Source: Silene latifolia (lineage: Eukaryota; Streptophyta; Magnoliopsida; Caryophyllales; Caryophyllaceae). From it: a stretch of DNA of 64,000 nucleotides. The stretch is taken from assembly GCF_048544455.1 (NCBI RefSeq), contig NC_133529.1, positions 61,078,271 through 61,142,270 on the forward strand, in the 5' to 3' direction. Positions 54,846 through 64,000 of this stretch are shown piece after piece. Below the pieces are notes generated by a model. The model had not been told where the DNA came from, did no database searches, and saw only the letters and a program-made list of their open reading frames with translations. The translations under genes were made by a program, and so were the position numbers. Numbering within the stretch: position 1 is the first letter of the stretch; the number at the start of each line of letters is the position of its first letter.

Positions 54846-55800
54846 TCATGCTCTCCCAGGACAATTCCGATTATCGTGGATTCTTATTTCACCACAAGCA
54901 TTCCACTTTCTAGGGGCTTTCTTGTGTTCTTTTGCAGCATTCTCTTTTCGGGATACCATCCTTTTACCAGACCCCTTTGTCTTGGACTGTATAGGAGGTA
55001 AGACAGCAACCTCAGTCGGTATCTTTGTTCCTAACAGCATTTCAAGCTCCTTAGTTTTGTTTCTCAACTTATCACAGGTGTTACTACTACTACTACTTTC
55101 AGACATACTACTTTGTGATAGTATTTTGTCCTTGAAACCTTTAAGAATGACCATGAATTCATCTACATAATCGGGCTTCTGTTCAGCAAGTGTCACACAT
55201 GAGAATACTTCAGACCACAAGGTACCAATCTTGTTTTTTCTAACATCTAACGCGTTGCAATCATCTATTAAAGTATCAGGCACATTAGTAAAAATTGGCT
55301 GACATGTTGCCAATTTGCTCCACCTACCTAAAAAATACTGTGTTGGAACTTGTTCCAATCCTTGCTCCTTCAACACATATAGTGTGTGTCGGCACAAAAT
55401 ACCATGTCTCTCGAATTTTTTGCAGGAGCAACTCAATTTCACCCCATCAGAAATGAAACTAACATAGTAAACTTTATTTCTCTCATGATCGATGATGGAA
55501 ATGCTGTCACTTTGAGAAATCCCTACAACTTTAATACCACAAGTGAAACAAGCAGCTTTCCACTCATTTTGAAATTCAGAAAATATGATTGGAGTGTAAA
55601 ACTCAGAAGCGTTCTCTTCCAAAGAGTGAGGTGTGTCCAGATTAGGAAAGGAGTTTTTTTACTCGGCGATTAATTTGGACTGTTTCCATCTCTGCGCATC
55701 CATAGCACTTTCAAACCTCATCAGAAACTCCACCAGTGTTAAGTTTGGATTCATGAAATTTCCGAAATGCTATTTTCCGAAAAAGCTACTTCAGGCAATT
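54846..55800 (-). pseudogene. FAR1/FRS-like protein, C-terminal part
   Basis: The FAR1-related (FRS) family are transcription factors derived from MULE transposases. 258 codons are open from 55622 (LEENASEFYTPIIFSEF start) to 54846. They include the SWIM zinc finger CSCKKFERHGILCRH, then VLKEQGLEQVPTQYFLGRW and a Ser/Lys-rich tail. Upstream in the same frame, LTLVEFLMRFESAMDAQRW is joined through a TAA, and a small TTCGGAAA duplication with TAG lies before NFMNPNL. The FAR1 DNA-binding domain and most of the transposase core are absent. Likely a gene fragment or an old MULE relic. Confidence 0.75.
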
Positions 55801-56079
55801 ATTGCTCCGATGTTGGCCATTCCTTTGCCTAAATACCTTGCTCTCCCACTTCCCCAAACACCATTCCTCCGGCCAACCATTCGCAGGGCTTACCCCGACC
55901 ACCCACACGTTTTTTGTGTTTTAAATCAATTAATTTGTCACCTTTTCAGTTCTGAGATTCAGATCTCGAATTTTACATCTGCGGTAATGTCGAGGAGGGT
56001 GATTGTGATAGTGTATGTTGGTGGGAACTATGGTGTTGTGTGTCTCAGGGTGGGTTTAATAGATGGTGAGTAGTCGTCG
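55801..56079. other. Short intergenic stretch
   Basis: Left limit of the X1 element is not visible here. No gene is seen. Confidence 0.3.
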
Positions 56080-56669
56080 GGGTTGAATCTCGTCGGTTGG
56101 TGGTGTCGTGGCTCGGATTATACCATCGGCATCGTATGACATTGTTTGTGATGTCGTTTGTGTCGCCTGGGATGGCCAGTGGTATCGCTGGCCTGAGTAT
56201 TGGTGGTCGTCGGCGATAGCTGATGGTGGTGGATGGTAATGGTGGTGATGGCGGGTGACTAGAGGTGATGTTCGTTAGAGGTGGGGGCGTGTTATTTGGG
56301 TTAGCGTGTGGTGATGGTGATGTTAGCAATTAGTTTGTGACGGCGGGGGTGGTGGTGGTGGCGGCGACGGCGGGATAGGTGGTGGACGTCATAATTGGTG
56401 GATACATCTAATATAAGACTAGATACACATAAAAGTGCTATAGGTACATGTGTATCTAAGTGGTGGCGGTGGTGGTGGCGGCGGCGGCGGTGGTGGTAGT
56501 GGTTATGGTGGTGGGGCCAGTGGTGGCAGTGGATACTCAAAATACCACCCTAGATATATTTCATATAACTACTAGATACACTTCGTATAACTACTAGATA
56601 CACATGTATCCAGTAGTAATACAACGTGTATCTGGGGTAGTTCGTACGGTTCGCACCTGACCCCGCCCC
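56080..56669 (-). mobile_element. X1: right end of an unclassified TA-associated element
   Basis: GGTGG-rich DNA (56080-56530) with GTATCTA words, then three 22-base units (CTAGATACACTTCGTATAAC and variants, 56551-56616), then an end whose reverse complement is GGGGCGGGGTCAGGTGCGAA followed by CCGTACGAACT. The end abuts a TA microsatellite. X2 starts on the other side with the same terminus inverted. His- or Pro-rich ORFs are products of the GGTGG repeats. Confidence 0.55.
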
Positions 56670-56685
56670 TATATATATATATATA
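56670..56685. repeat. TA microsatellite between X1 and X2
   Basis: Eight TA units flanked on both sides by GGGGCGGG termini in inverted orientation, so the whole 56639-56735 is one large inverted repeat. Confidence 0.8.
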
Positions 56686-56851
56686 GGGGCGGGTTCAGGT
56701 ACGAACTGAGTTACGGTACGAACCGTACGAACTAGCTTATTTAGACTTTTTTTTTTTTTTTTTTTTTTACACTTCTTATTTATGATGACAGGGATGACAA
56801 ATAATGAGGTATTGCAACCTATATCATTTTACCGACAGGTAATGCACTACA

Positions 56852-56856
56852 TTCCA
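56852..56856. repeat. Target site duplication TTCCA, left copy
   Basis: Matches 59228-59232 on the other side of the solo LTR. Confidence 0.85.
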
Positions 56857-59227
56857 TGTAACACCCCGGTTTATGAAGGAGCCTTTAGCAAGACATTCCC
56901 TAATAAACCGGACTGTTACCATCTCGGTTTCCCGAGGTAGTGAATAACAAATTAAACTCCAAGGCAAAATTATATAATTACTTTAAGTAATTATTACATA
57001 ACCTCTTTTACGTCAAAATACAAAGAACTAACATAAATAAAAGTGAAAGTCTTCTAGATGATGATCTAGCTACTAAGTCTTCTGATCCAGTGTCTCACGC
57101 CCACCAAGCTCCCGTTGTATCTCTTAAACCTGTCAAGTCTGCTCGCCAATATTTGGGTCATCACAGGTGTTCACGAATACACAGGGTCAACCACGAGGTT
57201 GAGTAGGGAAAACAATAAAACAATAAAATATGATATGCATGCTCCTCCGTCACCTCCATCTCCATCTCAACTCATATCTCATATCTCATACCCCGGACAA
57301 CCCAGCCATACCGATCCCCGGTAGAATATATATATCGACCGTAGCCGATCCGCGCACTCGCGGTGAGGACACAAGGGCAAGTCTGCGAGAACCCGCCTGG
57401 GCCTTATCACAACTCACATCGTATCTCAACATCGTCACTCCTACACCATCCTCCAACTCCAATGCATATGAAATGCTCAACAGAAATTAATGCAACACAA
57501 TATATATATATATAAATCACTGAACTGATAAATCATAAAATCATGCCGGTTACCCGATGTTGTGATATCATACTCAATACGACCAATTCAGTCAATCACC
57601 TTCCCATATATGAATCATAACGTAAATCAACAACCACGAATCAAGTCAACACAATTAAACAACAACGATAATAAGTCAAGTGTATCCAATTAAGCAGTTC
57701 AAGCAGTCCAGAACATAAAGCAACGAATTTGATTATCGATCCTTCACGAATCCGTCACCTAAAACAATTATAATATTTATAATTACTAACTACTAAATAT
57801 AGAAATCTCCCAAAATAGAAGCTTTCCCGAAATACAATCCCGACACCAAACTTATGCCCAACTGATAACTAAATAACCCGATTAGTATTTGACCCAACTT
57901 CCCAACATAGGAAGTTACTAAAGTAGAATTCCTTAAAATGGAAACTTCCCCGATATAGTAACTTTTTCATTTTAACAAACCCGACTTGAATTACTTAACT
58001 GACTCGGGAATTAAATTGAATAACTAATATGATAAATAAAAGATTAAACAATTAAACGATTTAAGAAGACCCGAATCAACATAGAACAATTCGAGTAGCC
58101 CGACTCAAAACCCGTCTTTAATTATTTTAATGCACTCGGGAATTAATTAATTAATTAAGAATACGATAACTTAACGAATTCTAATGATTAAACAATGACA
58201 AAAACCCGTTTCAACACTAAAGCAACCCGTCATCAACACCGCCCCTTCCCACGCGCTCACACGCTCCCACGCGCCACCACGAGGCCGTGTCAGCCACCAG
58301 CCCACTCCCCCACACTGACCCAGCCACCAACGACCACCCCCACTGGGGTCGACTCCCGCCGGCGAGTCAAACCAGCGCCGCCATTTGGCCTGGTTCACCA
58401 CCACGCCTCACCAAACATCTCTAATACTCAACCTACAACCACCGCAACCATTTCCTAACCCCTGCCAAACCACCACCGTCATGCTCGCCGCCAAACCACG
58501 CACCCAGACACAGTGGCACCACCGTTTCGACCTCCCCCAAGTCCACGGTGGCGCCACCCCAAACATACCCATCTAAACCCGTCTGAAAATCCCCTGCTTA
58601 AACCCGTCTGCTACCCCCTGTCAATGCCGCCTTTCACAACCACTATCCCCACCTAAAACCACCCTAACCACCACCCCTACACTCGTCACTTATCACCCAT
58701 TTCCCTTACCCCGTCAACAACCACCAGCCTTAACTCTATAAGACACGAAACAACCCCCAACAATTCGACAGAAAAGTGAAAACAGAAGGGACGGTTGCAC
58801 CATACGTTTCCTGCCGCCATAACAGCCACCAGGGTTGCCCATGGCCGTCGACAATAGCCCCTAGATCTTCCCTGCTGCGCCGTCAACAACCACACTCTCT
58901 CTCTCTCTCGAATTGCGTGAAGGTTGAGATCTCAGCTGATGAAGAAGGGAGGCGTGTGAGATGAGGGGCGTGTATGGTTAGGGTAAAACTAGGTTAAAAT
59001 TTAGGTTAAAGATCAAGTTAGATGGTAATTGGGTCATGGGTAACGTGATTGGTAAATGGGTAAGCTATCGTTCAGTTAAACCCGTCTCAACAAGTTTACG
59101 AGTAACTCGGTCTTACGATATCAACACGACTAAACAATTAACTCGATATAATTAGTAATATAAAATGTATAATAATTAATATATAATAATATCCGTTAAT
59201 TGATTATATAAAATACGGGGTGTTACA
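56857..59227. repeat. Solo LTR, TGTAACACCCCG...CGGGGTGTTACA
   Basis: 2371 bases with 12-base inverted ends of the TG...CA type and a TTCCA duplication. No internal region. The ends are typical of Ty3/gypsy chromovirus (Tekay/Del-like) LTRs in plants. A solo LTR forms by recombination between the two LTRs of a full element. Small ORFs inside (57115-57490, 58195-58964) have no support. The orientation is not fixed because the ends are symmetric. Confidence 0.75.
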
Positions 59228-59232
59228 TTCCA
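59228..59232. repeat. Target site duplication TTCCA, right copy
   Basis: Matches 56852-56856. Confidence 0.85.
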
Positions 59233-59302
59233 AATGTTACCAAATAAGACAGACCAATTTTTTTTTTTACGATACACATGTACAGCCAGATACATATCTT
59301 AT

Positions 59303-59500
59303 ATTTTGCGGATACGTTTTATATTATTTGCGGATACGCTTTATACTATTTGCGGATACGTTTTATACTATTTGAGGATACGTTTCATACTATTTGCGGA
59401 TACGCTCTATACTATTCGCGGATACGCTTTATATTATTTGCGGATACGTTTCATACTATTTGCGGATACGTTTCATACTATTTGCCGGATACACTTTATA
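59303..59500 (+). repeat. 22-base tandem array in X2
   Basis: About nine copies of TTTGCGGATACGTTTTATAC and variants, 22 bases per unit. The ORFs at 59234-59613 are translations of this array. Confidence 0.8.
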
Positions 59501-59642
59501 TTACTACTCCTAGATACATCTATCACTACTCCAGATACACGCCTCCATTTGTGTACCTCACCATAGTCGCGTGCGTATCTGGACTTTTTAAATACACATG
59601 TATCCCGTACTAATACCATGTGTATCCGGTGTAGTATTTTGT

Positions 59643-60120
59643 GTATCCACGGCCCCCACCTCCACCACGGCCCCACCACCACCACTGACACCGCCACCAT
59701 CACCACCACTGCCCCCGCCACCACAAAAACACCAAAATTTCATTGCTTAACGATACCTTATACGGCATCGAAAACACCAAATGTGACACCTACGACCGCC
59801 ACCACCACTACTGCCTCCCAACCACCACCCCCACTGCCCCCACCACGACCACCCCTTACTAATACGACCCCAACTACCTCCTTAACCGCCCTCACAACCA
59901 CCAAATGCGACACCTACGACCACCACTCATCCCCACCTCTCAACCTGCCGATAACAAATACTGTATCAATGCGACACCTGCCCAACTCACGGCCACCACC
60001 ACCACCACCTTCATATCGTACCAACTCTAACCGACAATACGGTATCAATTGCGACGCAACACAATACCTTGTCTTCACCACAAAACAGACTTCCAAAACA
60101 ACATCAAACCAAATCATCAC
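59643..60120. repeat. CCACC-rich low-complexity region in X2
   Basis: Repeated CCACC and CCGCC words, the complement of the GGTGG region in X1. The 174-codon Thr/Pro-rich ORF across it is not supported as a gene. Confidence 0.6.
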
Positions 60121-60900
60121 CTGCAATTCCATTTTTGTTTAATCTCCCACCATCAAACCGCCATAGCTCGAACGAATGCGCCTCAACAACTAAGATAAAT
60201 CCGATTTAAAATAGATCTATTAAAAAACAAAGAAAATTTTCAAAAAACTAATCAGACCAAAGACCTTTTTGGAAGATTTCGAATCCTATTGAGTTCTTAA
60301 TGACTGAAAATGCTTCTAATTATGGTGGTGCGGAAAGTAGGACGACGACGATGGAGACGATGCGCCGAGGAAAGGGCTGCAAGAAGGAAGACGATCATAA
60401 GGAGAGAAAAGAAAGAGCATGGAGAGGATCGCCGGCGAGGTCGCCTGAGGGAACAAGGTGGTCGTCGTCAGGTGGTGGCTAGATATGTGAGAGTGTTGGG
60501 GGACTCCGGGGTCTGCAATAATATGTGATGGAGAGTGCCAATCGCCATATAGCCAGAACGCCAGATCTACCAAATGCTGACACACTGACGATTTTATCGC
60601 CGGAAACCCGCATCTGACGCCCATCTCATAATAGAAAAGACAACGAGCGAGATGGTCGGGGTAAGAATATCGGAGGAATATGTGGCGTTTGGGAAGTCGG
60701 AGATGCGCAGAGAAGGGCCACCGTATGGTGGTGATGATGGCGGCGGCCGGCGTACAGTGGTTATGAAGAGGATTTGAGGATAAGAGAAATGATGAAAGGA
60801 TATGGACTGGCAAGAGGGTTGATTGATGGTAATGTTTGAAAAACGTGTGGACCTTTTCTAACTGGGCTTTGATTATAAATAAGCCTTTTAGATGCAAGTT
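60121..60900. other. X2 right part, no supported gene
   Basis: Open frames on both strands (60300-60482 plus, 60316-60897 minus) overlap and show no recognised domain. GA-rich DNA at 60340-60480 on the plus strand. Confidence 0.35.
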
Positions 60901-60940
60901 CGTACGGTTCGTAACTTAATTTAGTTCGTACGGGATCCTG

Positions 60941-60944
<4 letters not shown>

Positions 60945-61019
<75 letters not shown>
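60945..61019. repeat. Long TA microsatellite between X2 and X3
   Basis: About 37 uninterrupted TA units, flanked by the X2 right end and the X3 left end. Confidence 0.9.
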
Positions 61020-61021
<2 letters not shown>

Positions 61022-61249
61022 GCGGGTTCGAGTACGAACTGTACGAACTAAATTAAAAAAAAATTTAAACAACAAAACAAACACATCGTTCTGAGTTCTG
61101 ACCCCCCCTTCCTTTATCCTTTATGTTTATATCCACATCCCACCTAACTATCCATCTCCTCCACCAACCACCGCCACCACCAGTCACAACCACCATCCGT
61201 CATAGCTTCCCTGAAGGTAACTTTTTAGTATCTCTGATTTCCTTGAAGT

Positions 61250-62160
61250 CTCGGTTTAGTTTGATTTGATTTCGCGTAAATTCATTATAATTTATCAGTA
61301 AGATTCAATTGAGCAATTGAGCTAAGTTTAATTCAATTTTGTCACATTATTTTAAGTAAAATTCAATTTAGCATCTGATTCAATTTGTTACAATTCATTT
61401 CGTTCAGTTACGAACTTCAATTTGATTCTGTTTTGTTCTAGTTCATTTTGTTCATGCAATTTGAGTTTGATTTGATTCAATTTTGCATAGATTCAATTTA
61501 TTCGATCTGATTCGATTTTGTGTTAGTTCAGTTTTTCCATTAAATTAGAAAATTTGAATATTCTTCTCAATTTAGACGTATAAGTTAGTCCATGGTACAA
61601 TGCATACAAGAACCGAGTTTTAAGTTTCGCACCACATGACCATTACCGTATAAGTTAAAGTAAGGTACTACTTGAGAGTGGGGTGTTGGTGGTGGTAGAT
61701 CAGGGTTAAGGATATTAGTCATTCTCAGAACATTAATTCATAACGCATGAGAGTTATATATGCGAATGAGATTATTGCTTACAAGTTACTTGTCCTATAT
61801 AGTACTATTTATGAATACTGCATTCCAAAGGATAATGAAGTTTTCCAGGTTACCTCCATTAGTACTGGACTTCTCCACAGTAGAAGCTTTGTTGAACGCT
61901 TCTTTCCCTACAGAACCCAAGCCTGCAGCTATCTCAATGGTTTTATAATGCTTACAACTGGACAGCCAGATTCATCAAGCTAAAAGAACACATAATAAAT
62001 CAACAAATAAATAATGCGTCAAACCTGATCGTCTTGCTCTGAAGGCACACTAGATACATCACCAGAAGCTGAAGTTTAATTCAATTTTGTCACATTATTT
62101 TAAGTAAAAATTTTATAATTAGTAACATAATTATAAAGTAAACGATGTGGTGTTTGTGAG
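61250..62160. other. X3 AT-rich stretch
   Basis: Many GATTCAATTT-like words at 61260-61540. A possible exon-like piece at 61860-61980 after TTTTCCAG (open 78- and 62-codon frames, no recognised domain). Nothing firm. Confidence 0.3.
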
Positions 62161-62184
62161 TACATGATATTTGTTGGGCATTGA

Positions 62185-62545
62185 GTGTATCTAATAACAT
62201 AAAGAAATGTATCTAGCTAATTAAATGTATGTATCTAATATTTTAAAGGAGTGTCTCTAGCAACTTGAAGGTGTGTATCTAGCATCTTAAAGATAGGTAT
62301 CTAGTAACTTAAAGAAGTGTATCTAGCATCTTAAAGATATGTATCTAGTAACTTAAAGAAGTGTATCTAGCATCTTAAAGATATGTATCTAGTAACTTAA
62401 AGAAGTGTATCTAGCATCTTAAAGATTTGTATCTACTAACTTAAAGAGTGTATCTAACTATGTACCAAAAAGAGTGTATCTAACTACCTAAAGGCATATA
62501 TCTAGTAATTTCAATGAGTGTATCTAACTACCTAAAGGTATGTAT
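62185..62545 (+). repeat. 22-base tandem array in X3, with a 44-base higher order
   Basis: About 16 units of GTATCTAGCATCTTAAAGAT or GTATCTAGTAACTTAAAGAA type. The two types alternate between 62275 and 62430, giving a 44-base dimer. Confidence 0.8.
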
Positions 62546-62992
62546 CTTGATTGAAACAATGTGTTTGCTAGCCATTAAGATAAAGGGCATGATACAAGGT
62601 TCGTGTATCTGCACTAGAGTATGCGATTGTAGCTGTTTTATTGAGAGGATGACATTTTTTCGAATAAGCATCCGAATTTGTCACCTTGTATCGAAGTGTA
62701 GCATATTTGTGTTTGGTATAGACTGTTATCTCCAATAGTGCTCGAACTTCTAACTGTCTTTGCTCTTAAAATGCTTTTATTTAGTCTGTAAGATGATAGA
62801 GTGTAACCTCATACTGTTCAATGCTTCATTTTACTGATGGTTTAGAAATGTTTCCCCTAACGCTTGTCTTTTTCATTTTCGACAAATTACTAACCCATAT
62901 TTTGTATTGGCAGTAAGAGGTATGTGGAGCAATCTCACTCTATCGGTAACTCAGTCCTATCCTAGAATAGTGGTTGCAACTAGTAAATAAGA

Positions 62993-63118
62993 TTGACGGA
63001 CCGAAGTTTTAGTCTCGAGAAAGCACAGGTCACAGGTATCAAGCCAACCCTTGATCATTCTAACCATGATTCTGCACTTGCTGACAACTTTCTTGAGCAG
63101 GGTAACAAGCTTGCTGAG
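62993..63118 (+). pseudogene. Exon-like fragment of an unrecognised gene
   Basis: Open frame reading SFSLEKAQVTGIKPTLDHSN to NFLEQGNKLAE, followed directly by a donor (GAG then GTATCT). Another candidate exon at 63556-63807 follows TTCCTGCACAG and ends AATAAAG then GTAGAC. Joined, the frame meets a stop within five codons, so no coding gene is supported. It could be captured gene DNA or a long noncoding RNA. Confidence 0.25.
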
Positions 63119-63555
63119 GTATCTTTCTTCTTTAACTCCCCTTGTTCTTTCAATTATCAATTTCAATTGGAAATTATAGTTATCAATTAGTATTCGTGGC
63201 ATAACCAGGATTTGCAACAACAACAGTACCAACCATAAATAGAATGTTTTTACTAAAAGTTCCTAATTCTCAGTTGGTTGGGTGATCGTCCCTGCTAGCC
63301 CCTTTGTTCCACCACTGATTATTCCTCATTTGTCAAGTGGATTTTGGGATTTTATATGATTTTGTTAATTTCTTGGTGAAAGTTGAGTTCTTTTGCAGTT
63401 CCTATTGAATAGGGAAAATGGTTAGTTTTTTTGTTTTTTGTTTTGTTTTGCGTTTTTAGGCCTTAAAATGTAGGATTTTTTCATAATTTTGTACTGATAT
63501 GTGCCTGCAATAGTAAATCAAATTGCAAGCTGCTAACTTATCACTTCCTGCACAG

Positions 63556-63807
63556 CTTAAGATGAGATAAATACAAATGAGCCATCCATTGATATCAATA
63601 GAGGAAAAGCAGAAATCAAATGGACTTGATGAAGTCATCTCCAAATCTCTGGAGGAGCATTCAGCTTTGCAAGTAGTAAACCGCTTTAGAGTTTCCCCGC
63701 CTATCATTTCTTCTGTTTCCACATCACCTGAATTTCCATCCTCTTCTTCAAGAACAACTGAAAATTGTCCTACAAAAAATTCTTTGACCGATCAGCCAAT
63801 AATAAAG
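63556..63807 (+). pseudogene. Second exon-like fragment
   Basis: Bounded by acceptor- and donor-like sequences. The longest frame (ATG at 63577, MSHPLISIEEKQKSNGLDEV, Ser-rich middle) is not recognised, and in-frame stops precede it. Confidence 0.25.
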
Positions 63808-64000
63808 GTAGACCATATGGCTTTTACCATATTAAACAAAGTTTCAGGGAAGAACTCATTGTTGGACTAAAGGCTTTCAAGCATCGTCATAATAGATGCC
63901 ACATTATATATGCATTTAATCAAATGCCTTGTGTGAATTATTATAGTTCATGACAAACGAAAATAAAAGGTCAAGGTACCAATGATTTTAAATGAATGTT

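Larger units (their letters stand above)
56686..60944. mobile_element. X2: unclassified element with inverted termini between TA microsatellites
   Basis: Left end GGGGCGGGTTCAGGTACGAA, then GTTACGGTACGAACCGTACG. The reverse complement of the right end reads GAATCAGGATCCCGTACGAA, then GTTACGAACCGTACGAAC. The inverted ends are about 50 bases. About 1.9 kb long without the solo LTR at 56857-59227. Inside are a 22-base tandem array and CCACC-rich DNA. No transposase is seen. It resembles the idea of microsatellite-targeting elements (such as Micron in rice), but class is unknown. Confidence 0.55.
61020..64000. mobile_element. X3: third TA-associated element, right end not seen
   Basis: Left end GGGCGGGTTCGAGTACGAAC, then TGTACGAACTAAATT. 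Inside are a CCACC-rich patch (61160-61195), AT-rich DNA with AATTCAATTT words (61250-61540), a 22-base tandem array (62185-62545) and exon-like pieces. The right end is not in the window, so the extent is uncertain. Confidence 0.4.

Noticed and set aside
54846-55622. Intact MULE transposase or FRS gene
   Set aside because: Only the C-terminal third is present and in-frame stops lie upstream.
56301-56540. His-rich ORF
   Set aside because: Translation of GGTGG low-complexity repeats.
56857-59227. DNA transposon with 12-base terminal inverted repeats
   Set aside because: TG...CA ends and a 5-base duplication fit an LTR better, and the TGTAACACCCC start is common in plant gypsy LTRs. No transposase is seen.
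59234-59613. ORFs with repeated ADTLYTICGY-like units
   Set aside because: Translation of the 22-base tandem array.
59618-60142. 174-codon Thr/Pro-rich ORF
   Set aside because: Low complexity CCACC DNA with no domain and no conserved start context.
60316-60897. 193-codon minus-strand ORF
   Set aside because: No recognised motif, overlaps plus-strand ORFs in GA-rich DNA and includes the X2 terminus region.

Overview
The window is nuclear DNA of a flowering plant. Its AT-rich LTR retrotransposons carry Athila-type and Tat-type gag genes, a tRNA-Asp primer site and a chromovirus-like integrase, and there is a FAR1/FRS-like relic. Nothing in the sequence fixes the species. I see no intact host gene. 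Almost everything is transposable element, stacked by repeated insertion.

Layout of 1-53.4 kb, read from the inside of the nest outwards. Element B (6451-17481, minus sense, complete, target duplication TCGAT on both sides) sits in the 3' LTR of element A (plus sense, Athila-like, ending at 18378). A ends inside the gag of a Tat-lineage element (18379-22805, minus sense). The Tat LTR ends inside element C (22806-42579, minus sense, same family as B). C ends in the tail of another LTR, F (42580-42857). F ends in the protease of element D (42858-46920, minus sense, same family). D sits in a second Tat-like region, E (46921-53404), which carries an antisense plant-mobile-domain-like ORF. C's LTR was also patched by a chromovirus gag-pol fragment (about 30448-41159), and that fragment is split by a copia element (30905-39640) with nearly identical LTRs.

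A, B, C and D share one design: gag with a CCHC knuckle, an aspartic protease with a DLGAS active site, then (in A-C) a separate Athila ORF1-type protein with a basic start and acidic tail. Reverse transcriptase, RNase H and integrase are absent, so they would need enzymes supplied in trans. A and B show short palindromic motif arrays upstream of a TATA-like box at two places, in the LTR and just before ORF1. C has the same arrays, but its LTR TATA and its internal TATA come from the separate LTR and internal copies. This suggests ORF1 has its own promoter built from the same sites as the LTR promoter. The motifs differ between families but all centre on CG-N2-CG.

Layout of 53.4-64 kb. A quiet stretch is followed by a minus-strand FAR1/FRS-like pseudogene (54846-55800). 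Then come three members of an unclassified element family (X1, X2, X3) that meet head to head at TA microsatellites, with GGGCGGGTTC...GTACGAAC ends and internal 22-bp GTATC-containing repeats. X2 is interrupted by a solo LTR (56857-59227, duplication TTCCA). X3 contains exon-like pieces of an unrecognised gene.

All boundaries and similarities were judged by eye, within the window only.
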